Shown one piece after another: positions 15,965-23,911 of a stretch of DNA of 64,000 nucleotides. Origin of the DNA: Pilimelia anulata (GTDB lineage Bacteria > Actinomycetota > Actinomycetes > Mycobacteriales > Micromonosporaceae); contig NZ_BMQB01000002.1 of assembly GCF_014647895.1 (NCBI RefSeq), positions 62,001 through 126,000 of the forward strand, read 5' to 3'. Under the pieces are notes generated by a model that saw only the letters and a list, made by a program, of their open reading frames with translations, was not told the DNA's origin and searched no databases. How positions within the stretch are numbered: position 1 is the first letter of the stretch; every line of letters begins with the position of its first letter. A program made the translations under genes and the position numbers.

Positions 15965-16603
15965 ATGGATGGGCACACGCACGTAGCTTGCGTGCCGCAG
16001 CAGCCGCCGCGCGCACGTGACCGGTGGCGCGGAGCCGCCGTCGTGGTGGGACTGGTGGCGAGCGCAGCGCTCGTCTGGCAGTCCACCCAGGCGGCGTTCT
16101 CGGCCACGACCGGCAACCAGGACAACGCCTTCGGGGCGGGTCGGGTCACCCTCACCGACAACGACTCCGGTTCCGCGATGTTCACGGTGCCGGACCTGGC
16201 GCCGGGTGACACCGGCAACGCATGCATCGAGGTCACCTACGGCGGGAACCTGGCCGCCGACGTGAAGCTCTACACCTCGAACTACAGCGAGACGGACGGC
16301 GCCGCCGACACGGTGACGCTGGACAATCACCTGAGCATGCGGATCGAGCAGGGTTCGGGTTCGTCGTGTGCCTCCCCGGGCACGTACTCGGACCTGGCCG
16401 GCGGCTCGCCGGGCACCCTGATCGACACCATCCGGACGGCACGCACCAACTACGCGAACGGCTACGCCGCGTGGTCGCCGACCGGGTCGAGCAGCGAGAC
16501 CCGCCCCTACCGCTTCACCTACACGCTGTCCGCGGCCACGCCGAACACGGCGCAGGGCGACGGCCTGGAGATCGACTTCAACTGGGAAGCGCAGAACACC
16601 TGA
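15965..16603 (+). CDS. Secreted TasA/camelysin-like protein with SipW-type signal peptide
   Basis: The 212-residue protein has a cytoplasmic N-terminus of 20, a hydrophobic stretch (23-40) ending TQAAFSATTGNQDNAFGAGR. This matches the SipW-dependent signal end of TasA and camelysin (xAFFSDxxxxNxFxAGxLxL) in Bacillus. The mature part is beta-rich, with Cys87 and Cys135 and no second membrane segment. It is therefore a candidate extracellular fibre or matrix subunit cut by the SipW-type peptidase at 11842. I chose ATG 15965 with GGAGG 6 bases upstream, rather than 15917. It is the third gene of the operon. A strong terminator follows. Fibre formation is inferred. Confidence 0.75.
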   Translation: MDGHTHVACVPQQPPRARDRWRGAAVVVGLVASAALVWQSTQAAFSATTGNQDNAFGAGRVTLTDNDSGSAMFTVPDLAPGDTGNACIEVTYGGNLAADVKLYTSNYSETDGAADTVTLDNHLSMRIEQGSGSSCASPGTYSDLAGGSPGTLIDTIRTARTNYANGYAAWSPTGSSSETRPYRFTYTLSAATPNTAQGDGLEIDFNWEAQNT

Positions 16604-16640
16604 TAGGCGCGCCCCTCCCCGGGGCGCAACGCAAGTGACC

Positions 16641-16677
16641 GGTGCCGGGTCGCGCGGAACCCGCGCGGCCCGGCACC
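16641..16677 (+). terminator. Terminator after the TasA-like operon
   Basis: GGTGCCGGG-T-CGCGCG pairs with CGCGCG-G-CCCGGCACC, a 16-bp stem with one mismatch and a 5-base loop, 38 bases after the stop. Confidence 0.75.
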
Positions 16678-16713
16678 CGGCTTTCCACCCCCCGCTCCCG
16701 CGAGGAGTACGCG

Positions 16714-17919
16714 ATGAGCGACCCCGCCGCCCCCGGCGCCGCGTACCTGCGACACCGGCCGCTGCATACCGAGGACCGGCGCCTCGTCGGCTTCACCCTG
16801 CTGGTCGGCCACCCGCGCGACACCCCGGCGGCGCAGCGCCCCGAGCGCGCCGCCGCCGCCCTGGCCCACCACCTCGCGGACCGCGACCGCGCCGACCTGG
16901 CCGGCGGCCGCCAACTCCTCGTCCCGCTGCCGGAGCCGCTGCGCACCGGCGAGCGGCCCGTCCCGTTCGGGCCCGAGGTCATCGTCACCGTCCCGCTGAC
17001 CGCCGACGGGGACGACGCCACCGGCGTCGGCAAGCTCGCCGCCGACGGGCACGCGGTCGTCCTGGCCGGCGGCGGCACCGTCGCCGACCCGCGCCTGCTC
17101 GACCTCGCCAGCTACGTCACCCTCGACCTCGGCGCCGACCCGGACCGGCTGCGCGAGCTGACCGACACCTGCCGGCGCGGCGCCCGCCGCGGGCGGGTCC
17201 GGCTGATCGGCGGCGGCATCGCCACCGCCGCCCACCGGGCGTCCGCGGAGCGGCTCGGCTGCGAGCTGCTGGAGGGCCCGCTGCTGGACCACCCCGGCAC
17301 CGGCGCGGGCGCCGGCTCCCGGCTCGGCCGGATCCAGCTCCTCGCCGCGCTGCGCCGCGAGGGCACCCCGCTGGACGAGATCGTCTCGATGGTCGCCCGC
17401 GACCCCGCCCTGGCGTACCGGCTGCTGCACGCCACCAACTCCGCCGCCGCCGGGCTGCCCCGGCGCGTCTCCTCGGTCCGCGAGGCCGTGGTGCTGCTCG
17501 GCACCGGGCGGGTCCGGCAGTGGGTGTCGATGATGGCGCTCGCCGACCTGGCCGACGCCCGGGAGGCGGCGCTGGTACCGGCGGTCGCCCGGGCCCGGAT
17601 GTGCGCGGACGTGGCCGACCGGCTCGGCGCCGACCCCGAGGCCGGGTTCACCGCCGGGCTGCTGCTGGCCGTCGCCGACCTGGTCGGCGGCCCGGTCGGG
17701 CCGCTGGCCGCCCGGCTCCCGCTCGCGGCCGACCTGCTCGCCGCCCTCGCCCGGGGCGCCGGCGAGCTGGGCCGCGCGGTCGCCGCGGTCCGCGGGTACG
17801 CCCGGTGGGCCGCCCCGGCGGCCGGCTGGCCGCTGCCGCTGCCCGAGCTGACCACGCTGTACCTGGACGCCTTCGCCTGGTCGGCCCGCACCCTGTCCGC
17901 CGTCGCCCCCGCCACCTGA
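16714..17919 (+). CDS. HDOD-domain signalling protein with degenerate EAL-like N-terminus
   Basis: Related to the YuxH group (EAL then HDOD). Of its 401 residues the first 200 follow the EAL-like fold, with LRHRPLHTEDRRLVGFTLLV at the start, but I do not see the catalytic EAL glutamate, so it should not be an active phosphodiesterase. Residues from about 210 form the HDOD domain (IQLLAALRREGTPLDEIVSM, then LLHATNSAAAGLPRRVSSVR), which in relatives mediates signalling without HD catalysis. GAGGAG precedes ATG 16714. It follows the TasA-like operon after a terminator and may act as a c-di-GMP-linked adaptor. Confidence 0.8.
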   Translation: MSDPAAPGAAYLRHRPLHTEDRRLVGFTLLVGHPRDTPAAQRPERAAAALAHHLADRDRADLAGGRQLLVPLPEPLRTGERPVPFGPEVIVTVPLTADGDDATGVGKLAADGHAVVLAGGGTVADPRLLDLASYVTLDLGADPDRLRELTDTCRRGARRGRVRLIGGGIATAAHRASAERLGCELLEGPLLDHPGTGAGAGSRLGRIQLLAALRREGTPLDEIVSMVARDPALAYRLLHATNSAAAGLPRRVSSVREAVVLLGTGRVRQWVSMMALADLADAREAALVPAVARARMCADVADRLGADPEAGFTAGLLLAVADLVGGPVGPLAARLPLAADLLAALARGAGELGRAVAAVRGYARWAAPAAGWPLPLPELTTLYLDAFAWSARTLSAVAPAT

Positions 17920-17991
17920 CCGCCCCCCGGGCCGGCGGTCCCCGACGGCCGGCGCGGGGCGCAACCCGGCCGGGCCCGCCGCCGGCGGGGT

Positions 17992-17997
17992 TAGGGT
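17992..17997 (+). promoter_or_regulatory. -10 element of a probable leaderless transcript
   Basis: TAGGGT is followed by 6 bases and then the GTG at 18004, so transcription should start at or beside the start codon. No ribosome site is present. Confidence 0.5.
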
Positions 17998-18003
17998 CGG
18001 GGG

Positions 18004-18810
18004 GTGGCGGAGCGGCTCGTCTGGTGGGGGCACAGCACCGTGTGGTGGGAGCAGCAGGGCGTGACCCTGCTGACCGACCCGGTGCTGACCGACCGGCTGG
18101 CCCACCTGCGCCGCCGCCGCGGCCCCACGCCGGCGCTGCCCGGCCCGCCCGACGTGGTCCTGATCTCCCACCTGCACGCCGACCACCTGCACGTACCGTC
18201 GCTGCGCCGGCTCGCCGGCACCCGGCACGTGGTGCTGCCGGTCGGCGCGGCGGCGTTCGTCCGGCGGGCGCTCGGGGCGCGGGCCGCCGCCCGGTGCGTG
18301 GAGTTGCCGGCGGGGCGGGAGTGGTCCGCGGGGCCGCTGACGATCCGGGCCGTGCCCGCGGCCCACCCGTACGGGCGGCACCCCTGGTCGCGGCGCCGCG
18401 CCGCCGCCGTCGGGTACGTCGTGTCCGGCCGCCGCCGGGTCTGGTTCGCCGGCGACACCGCCCTGCACCCGGAGATGGCCGTGTTCGGGCCGGTCGACCT
18501 CGCCCTGGTCCCGGTCGGCGGCTGGGGCCCGACGCTCGGGCCCGGCCACCTCGACCCGGTCGGCGCGGTCGAGGCGGTCCGGCGGGTCGGCGCCCGGCGG
18601 GCGATCCCGATCCACTTCGGCACCTTCTGGCCGGTCGGCCTCGACGCCGTCCGGCCGCACCTGTTCTTCGACCCCGGCGGGCGGTTCGCCGCCGAGGCCG
18701 CCGCCCGCCTGCCCGGCGTCGCCGTCACCCTGCTGCACCCCGGCGCGGCCACCGAGCTGGACCCGGCCCCCGCCCCGCGGCCCGGCGGCCCGGCGGTGGG
18801 GGAGCGGTGA
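18004..18810 (+). CDS. MBL-fold metal-dependent hydrolase (UlaG-like)
   Basis: Metallo-beta-lactamase fold hydrolase; in this subgroup substrates include lactones and phosphodiesters. The 268 residues start MAERLVWWGHSTVWWEQQGV and contain TDPVL, the metal motif SHLHADHLH (near residue 58), RAVPAAHPYGR, the GDTALHPE strand (Asp ligand) and PIHFGTF with the last His ligand. All expected ligands are present. The GTG start at 18004 appears leaderless. Its stop overlaps the DedA-family start by GTGA, giving translational coupling, though a shared pathway is not evident. Confidence 0.85.
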   Translation: MAERLVWWGHSTVWWEQQGVTLLTDPVLTDRLAHLRRRRGPTPALPGPPDVVLISHLHADHLHVPSLRRLAGTRHVVLPVGAAAFVRRALGARAAARCVELPAGREWSAGPLTIRAVPAAHPYGRHPWSRRRAAAVGYVVSGRRRVWFAGDTALHPEMAVFGPVDLALVPVGGWGPTLGPGHLDPVGAVEAVRRVGARRAIPIHFGTFWPVGLDAVRPHLFFDPGGRFAAEAAARLPGVAVTLLHPGAATELDPAPAPRPGGPAVGER

Positions 18811-19457
18811 CGCCCGTCCTGCTCTCGCTGCTCGGCGCCGTCGCCGTCGGCGCCGTGCTGCCGGTCATCCCGACGGGCGCGGCGGTCAGCGGCGCGGCGG
18901 CGTTCGCGCTGCACCACCACCCGGCGGCCGTACCGCTGGTGGTCCTCTGCGGCGCCGCCGGCGCCTGGGCCGGCGACCTGGTGGTGTACGCGGCCTGCCG
19001 GTGGGGCGGCGAGCGGCTGGCCCGGCGGCTGCGCTGGCTGCGCGACGGCGAGCGGGTCGGCGCCCTGGCCGACCGCCTGCGCACGGGCACCGTCCCGGTC
19101 CTGCTGGTCTCCCGGCTGGTCCCCGGCGGCCGCGTCCCGATCCTGGTGGCCGCCGCCCTGACCGGCCTCCCGGTGGCCCGCTTCGCGGCCGCCAACGCCC
19201 CCGCCTGCCTGCTCTGGTCCGCGGCCTACGCCGCGGTCGGCCTGGCCGGCGGCGCCCTCTTCACCGAACCGTGGCAGGCCGTCCTCGCCGCGGTCCTGGC
19301 CGTCCTGTTCCTCTGGCAGACCACCACGGCCCTCACCGGGCGCCGCCAGCGCCGACCCCGACCTCGGACCGACCGGACCGACCCCCACCGCGACGGCGAC
19401 CCGCCGAACGGCACTGCGCGGGAGGGGGTGGGTGCCCCGGCAGGGGATCAAGCCTGA
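18807..19457 (+). CDS. DedA/VTT-family membrane protein
   Basis: Integral membrane protein of the DedA family, members of which flip or transport lipid carriers such as undecaprenyl phosphate. The 216 residues contain several membrane segments (about 4-20, 40-65, 100-125, 130-150, 160-178), the family feature GAWAGDLVVYAACRWGGERL and the arginine motif LVSRLVPGGRVPILVAAAL. A charged Arg/Asp tail ends the protein. GTG 18807 overlaps the upstream stop. The last codons lie within a long terminator hairpin. Confidence 0.85.
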   Translation: MTPVLLSLLGAVAVGAVLPVIPTGAAVSGAAAFALHHHPAAVPLVVLCGAAGAWAGDLVVYAACRWGGERLARRLRWLRDGERVGALADRLRTGTVPVLLVSRLVPGGRVPILVAAALTGLPVARFAAANAPACLLWSAAYAAVGLAGGALFTEPWQAVLAAVLAVLFLWQTTTALTGRRQRRPRPRTDRTDPHRDGDPPNGTAREGVGAPAGDQA

Positions 19458-19492
19458 CCGCCCCGGCCGGGGCGCCCACCCCCTCTCCCGCG
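19417..19492. terminator. Long bidirectional terminator spanning the DedA stop
   Basis: CGCGGGAGGGGGTGGGTGCC and CCGGC pair with the complement at 19466-19492, about 25 bp with few mismatches; the DedA stop codon is in the loop. It separates convergent genes. Confidence 0.8.
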
Positions 19493-19552
19493 CCCACCGC
19501 GAACGCCGCGCCGCCCCGGTGCGACGAGGAGCAGCGCACCGGGATCCCCGGG

Positions 19553-21505
19553 TCAGGACTCCGCGGCCCCGGTCGGGGCGGGGGCCAGGCCGAGGCCGTC
19601 GCGCCAGCGCACGAGCTGCCGGTGCACCGCCACCGGCCCGTTCAGCTCCCCCTCGACCCGCCAGGACGCCGGGTGCACCAGCACCCCCTCGGTCTGCCAC
19701 CCGCCCAGCCCGCCGTGGTTGCCCACCAGCTCCTCGAACGCCGCCACCTCGTCGGTGTCCGGATCGACCGTCGAGATCACCACCAGGTCGCCCACGTGCG
19801 CCCGCCGCTGGTGGTCGCGCAGCGCCCCCGCGGCGTGCGGCCCGTACGGCGCCAGCGGGTCCGTCCCCGTCACCCGGCCGGTGGCCAGGTGGTGCACCCC
19901 GCGCGCCCCGACCGCCACCGGCCCGCCCGCGTCGTCGACCACCACCAGCCCCACGCCCGGGTGCCCGGCCAGCCCGCGGATCAGCCCCGGGTACGCCGCG
20001 TCCAGCTCCGCCCGGGTCGCCCGCCCCGGCAGCCGGGTCAGGTACACCAGCGCCAGGTTGCCCGACGCGGCCACGACCACCTCGTCGGCCGCCGCCCCGT
20101 CGGCCGCGCCCGCGTCGGTGGCCGCGCCGACCAGCCGGTGCACCACCTCGGTGAGCGTGCGCCCGTACCGCTGCCGGAACGTCGCCCCCTGGCTCTGCCC
20201 GTGGTCGGAGAGCACCACCAGCTCGTACGCCCGGCCGCCCGCGTGGGCGGCGAGCCGGTCCAGGATGCCGACGACCCGGTCCAGGTCCTCCAGCACCCCC
20301 ATCGCCTCCGCCCGGGCCGGGCCGACGTGGTGGGCCACCTCGTCGTAGTCGACGAAGTCGCAGAACACCACCGGTGCCCCGGCGGCGAGCTGGTCGGCCA
20401 CCAGGGACACCGTGAGGTCGCGCAGCAGGACCGTGGTGACCGGGCGCAGCAGCAGGTACCGGCCGCCCCGGCGGACCCGCGGCCAGACCCGGCGCAGCCG
20501 CTGCACCCGGGCCCGGTGCAGCTCCCGGAGCAGCTCGCCCACGCCGAGCACCAGCGCCCGGGCCAGGCCGTACGGGCTGGTCATGAACGCCGCGTACGCC
20601 CGCGAGCGGACCGGCAGCGTCCCCCGGCTGATCGTCAGCAGGCTGGTCGCCGCGCCGCCGGTGAACACGTTGCTCACGCTCGCCCCGCCGCCGGCCAGCA
20701 GCCCGCCGGCGAGCTGCTCCTCGACCTGCGCGGCGTCCCGCGGGCGGCTGCACACGAGCATCCGGCCGGCCGCCTTGTCGTACCAGCGGAAGGCCGGCAC
20801 GGCCCGGTCGTCGCCGTACATCAGGCCCGCCTGCGCGGCCGGGGTGGTCGCCGGCAGGCCGGTGTGCCAGCGGCGCAGCCGGTACCGGCCGGAGCGCAGC
20901 CACTCGCCGAGGTGGGGCAGGTTCCCGGCCCGGACGGCCCACTGCAGGATCGGCGCCGCCACCCCGTCGAGCTGGATGATCAGCAGGCCGGGCGGGCGCG
21001 GCCCGGCGGCCCGGCCGCGGCGGCGCAGCATCCGGCGCAGCGTCTCGGCGATGAACGCGTCGTCGGTACCGGCGTCGGCGAGCCAGTGGATCAGCGCGGA
21101 GAGCACCGCGGCCAGGAACGCCGCCACGAAGGCCAGGGCGAAGTGCGAGGGGGGCAGGTCCCGGTCCAGCCACAGCGCCACGTAGATGACGATGGCCTGG
21201 ACGAACACCCCGACCACCAGCGCGCCGTACCCGCCCAGGACCGTGGCCACGACCAGCAGCAGCGGCCGCAGCACCGCGCCCACGGCGGCCACCAGCAGGA
21301 CCAGCCAGAGCATCGACAGCAGGCCGCCGGCGTTCACGCCGGGCAGCAGCCACAGGGTCAGCGACAGGACGACGAAGGAGATCACGAAGCCGCGCAGCAG
21401 CGACCGCACCCGGGCCACCGTCGGCCGCCAGTCCCGCAGGACCGCCAGGCCCAGCCGGGCGCGGGCGCGCGGGCCCCCGGGGGGCGGTTGCGGAGCCGCC
21501 GACAT
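19553..21505 (-). CDS. Membrane protein: holin-like transmembrane domain fused to type I phosphodiesterase
   Basis: Of 650 residues, the first 150 form four membrane helices resembling the mycobacterial superfamily IV holin fold (FVISFVVLSLTLWLLPGVNA and VFVQAIVIYVALWLDRD). A type I phosphodiesterase/nucleotide pyrophosphatase domain follows. Metal and nucleophile residues are visible: LLIIQLDGVA (Asp), LPATTPAAQAG (Thr nucleophile), FVDYDEVAHHVGP (Asp, His), VLSDHGQS (Asp-His) and GNHGG (His). The domain probably faces outside and cuts phosphodiesters or phospholipid head groups. Start 21505 follows GGGGG; an upstream in-frame ATG at 21559 seems less likely. Convergent with the DedA gene. 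Confidence 0.85.
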   Translation of the reverse strand: MSAAPQPPPGGPRARARLGLAVLRDWRPTVARVRSLLRGFVISFVVLSLTLWLLPGVNAGGLLSMLWLVLLVAAVGAVLRPLLLVVATVLGGYGALVVGVFVQAIVIYVALWLDRDLPPSHFALAFVAAFLAAVLSALIHWLADAGTDDAFIAETLRRMLRRRGRAAGPRPPGLLIIQLDGVAAPILQWAVRAGNLPHLGEWLRSGRYRLRRWHTGLPATTPAAQAGLMYGDDRAVPAFRWYDKAAGRMLVCSRPRDAAQVEEQLAGGLLAGGGASVSNVFTGGAATSLLTISRGTLPVRSRAYAAFMTSPYGLARALVLGVGELLRELHRARVQRLRRVWPRVRRGGRYLLLRPVTTVLLRDLTVSLVADQLAAGAPVVFCDFVDYDEVAHHVGPARAEAMGVLEDLDRVVGILDRLAAHAGGRAYELVVLSDHGQSQGATFRQRYGRTLTEVVHRLVGAATDAGAADGAAADEVVVAASGNLALVYLTRLPGRATRAELDAAYPGLIRGLAGHPGVGLVVVDDAGGPVAVGARGVHHLATGRVTGTDPLAPYGPHAAGALRDHQRRAHVGDLVVISTVDPDTDEVAAFEELVGNHGGLGGWQTEGVLVHPASWRVEGELNGPVAVHRQLVRWRDGLGLAPAPTGAAES

Positions 21506-21587
21506 GCCCCCACGATCGCACAGGACGGGCCGCCGCGACCGGCGCCCGGCGATCTTCACCCGCCGGCCGCCGCCCCGGCCGGGGCGG

Positions 21588-23756
21588 TCAGGCCCGGGCC
21601 CGGGCGGTCCGGCGGGGCGGGCGCTTCTTCTCCACTGTGGGCAGGGCGCGGGACAGCACCGGCGCGAGCAGGCTCGAGTACGCCGTGGTCAGGTGGTTGT
21701 TGTCCCGGTACACGAGCGTGTTGGCCACCACCGGCGGGCAGGCCGTCGCCGTGCACAGCCAGGGCAGCGGGTCGATCACGTGCACCCCGGCCCGGCGCAG
21801 CGCGGCGGCGACGACGGTCCGCCGGCCGATCTCCGGTACGGCGTCGCGGCGGACCCGCTGGCAGGCCCGGGCGTCGTTGACGTGGGCGACCAGGCAGGGC
21901 AGTACGTCGTCGCGCAGGTGCGGGGTGGTGTTGATGAACGCCACCCTCGCCCCGGCCGCGGTCAGGTGGCGCAGCGTCTCCCGCCAGCCGGCCAGCCACA
22001 CCTCGGCACTGTCCGCGCCGCCGTCGGGGGCGGTGGTGTACGTACCGGTGTTCGACGTGATGACCAGCTTCGGCTTCAGCTCCCGGATGCGCTGGAGCGC
22101 GCCCCGGCGCCAGCGGGAGCAGTCGTGCAGCAGCCGCCGGTCGGTCCGCCCGTAGACGAGCACCGAGGCGGGGGCGCACTCGTTGCGGATCCACACCGAC
22201 AGCTTCCACCGGCGCTGCTTGGCGATGGCGTCGACGGCGTTGAACCAGTGCGCCGCGTGCGAGTCGCCGAACAGCACGACCGTGGTCGACGACGTCCGGT
22301 CGCCGTACACGCAGTGGGTGAGCTGGTGCGACGGCCGCTCGCTGGCCTGGCAGCCGTCGGTGTACGGCGCGGGCAGGTTCTCGGCCGCGGCCTGCAGCGG
22401 CGGGGTCAGGTTGGCCGGCACGATCGTGGGCTTGTTGCTCGCGGTGAGCAACTGGCTGAGCCGACCCTGCGGCGACGGCGCGGTGGCCACGGCGGCCCGG
22501 GCGTCGAGCTGCTCGCCGCGGCCGGTCGGCGGCGGGATGGACTGGGTGGCGACCAGCGCGGCGAGCGCGGTGGCCACCGACAGGGCGCCGCCGAAGGCCA
22601 GCCCGCGGGTGGGCGCACGGCGCAGCGCGGGCAGGTGCCGGACCGGGTTCTCCAGCAGGTGGTGCGACAGCGCGGCGACGCCGAGCGCGAGCAGGACCAG
22701 GTACAGGCCCTGGCGCGGGTCCAGCTTCGGGCCGAGGACGACCGCGCCGAAGGTGAGGAACGGCCAGTGCCACAGGTACCAGGAGTAGGAGAGGCGGCCG
22801 AGGTACTGCATCGGGGCCAGGCCGAGCGCCCGGCCGACCGGGCCGCGGTACCCGCCGGCGCCGGCGGCGAGCACGGCCGCGGTGCCGAGCACGGGCAGCA
22901 GGGCGGCCCAGCCGGGGAAGTCGGTGGTGTCGGTGTACAGCGTCGCCGCGGCCAGCACCGCGGCCAGCCCGGCGGGCCCGAGTACGGCCGCCGCCCGGCG
23001 GGGGAGCCGGGCGAGCCGGCGGGCGCCGAGCGCGAGCAGCACGCCGACGGCCAGCTCCCAGGCCCGGGTGGCGGAGCTGAAGTACGCCCAGTGCGGCGCC
23101 GCCTCGGTCAGCACGACGCCGAGGGCGAACGAGGCGGTGGCGAGCCAGCCGACGATGGCGGCGAGCCGCCGGGTGGGCACGCCGGTGCCGCCGCGCCGCC
23201 GGTACAGCGTGACCAGGCCGACCAGCAGCAGCGGCCACAGTAGATAGAACTGCTCCTCGACCGCGAGCGACCAGAAGTGCTGTAGCGGCGAGGGTGGGTC
23301 GCCGTGGTTGAAGTAGTCGGTGCCGACCCAGGGCAGCCGCAGGTTGATCGCGTACGTGGCGCTCGCCAGCGCGTCCAGCGCCGTCCGGGTCGCGCGCAGC
23401 GGCTGGAGCAGCCAGGTGGCGACGAGCACGCCGAGGATCACCGGTACGGCGGCGGGGATCAGCCGCAGCGCCCGCCGGGCGTAGAACCGGCGGATCGAGA
23501 CGGTGCCGCCGGCGGCGACCTCGCGCAGCAGCCCGGTGGTGATCACGAAGCCGGAGATGACGAAGAACACGTCCACGCCGACGTACCCGCCGCCGAGGGT
23601 GACGCTGCCGGCGTGCCCGAGCACGACGAGCAGAACCGCGACGGCGCGCAGCCCCTCGATGTCGGGGCGGAAGCCGTCGGGGCGCGGGCTGCGGGGCGGA
23701 CCGATCGGCCGGTGGGCGGCGGCTCGGAAACCGGTCAGCGGCGACTGCATGAACAT
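21588..23756 (-). CDS. OafA-type acyltransferase (acyltransferase-3 plus SGNH)
   Basis: Membrane acyltransferase that adds acetyl or other acyl groups to cell-surface polysaccharide or peptidoglycan. The 722 residues start with acyltransferase-3 (DIEGLRAVAVLLVVLGHAG near 31-49, then YVGVDVFFVISGFVITTG), about ten membrane helices to residue 390, a linker and a C-terminal SGNH esterase-like domain. The latter has VVLFGDSHAAHW (Ser) and DNNHLTTAYSSLL (His). This domain order matches OafA. GTG or ATG alternatives exist; ATG 23756 and 23750 are in frame and neither has a clear ribosome site. It is transcribed alone, with 82 bases to the phosphodiesterase gene. Confidence 0.9.
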   Translation of the reverse strand: MFMQSPLTGFRAAAHRPIGPPRSPRPDGFRPDIEGLRAVAVLLVVLGHAGSVTLGGGYVGVDVFFVISGFVITTGLLREVAAGGTVSIRRFYARRALRLIPAAVPVILGVLVATWLLQPLRATRTALDALASATYAINLRLPWVGTDYFNHGDPPSPLQHFWSLAVEEQFYLLWPLLLVGLVTLYRRRGGTGVPTRRLAAIVGWLATASFALGVVLTEAAPHWAYFSSATRAWELAVGVLLALGARRLARLPRRAAAVLGPAGLAAVLAAATLYTDTTDFPGWAALLPVLGTAAVLAAGAGGYRGPVGRALGLAPMQYLGRLSYSWYLWHWPFLTFGAVVLGPKLDPRQGLYLVLLALGVAALSHHLLENPVRHLPALRRAPTRGLAFGGALSVATALAALVATQSIPPPTGRGEQLDARAAVATAPSPQGRLSQLLTASNKPTIVPANLTPPLQAAAENLPAPYTDGCQASERPSHQLTHCVYGDRTSSTTVVLFGDSHAAHWFNAVDAIAKQRRWKLSVWIRNECAPASVLVYGRTDRRLLHDCSRWRRGALQRIRELKPKLVITSNTGTYTTAPDGGADSAEVWLAGWRETLRHLTAAGARVAFINTTPHLRDDVLPCLVAHVNDARACQRVRRDAVPEIGRRTVVAAALRRAGVHVIDPLPWLCTATACPPVVANTLVYRDNNHLTTAYSSLLAPVLSRALPTVEKKRPPRRTARARA

Positions 23757-23911
23757 GCGGGCGTCAAACCGTCTCGTCTTCGGGGGTCGTCCAGCGACGG
23801 CAACGGTACCTCACCGGCGGGAAATCGGAGGCCGGAGGTGGTGCGGGCGGGCCGACACGCCGCCGTGTCGACGTGAGATAAGCCACTGGTCGCCGGCCCG
23901 CGGGGTTCATC

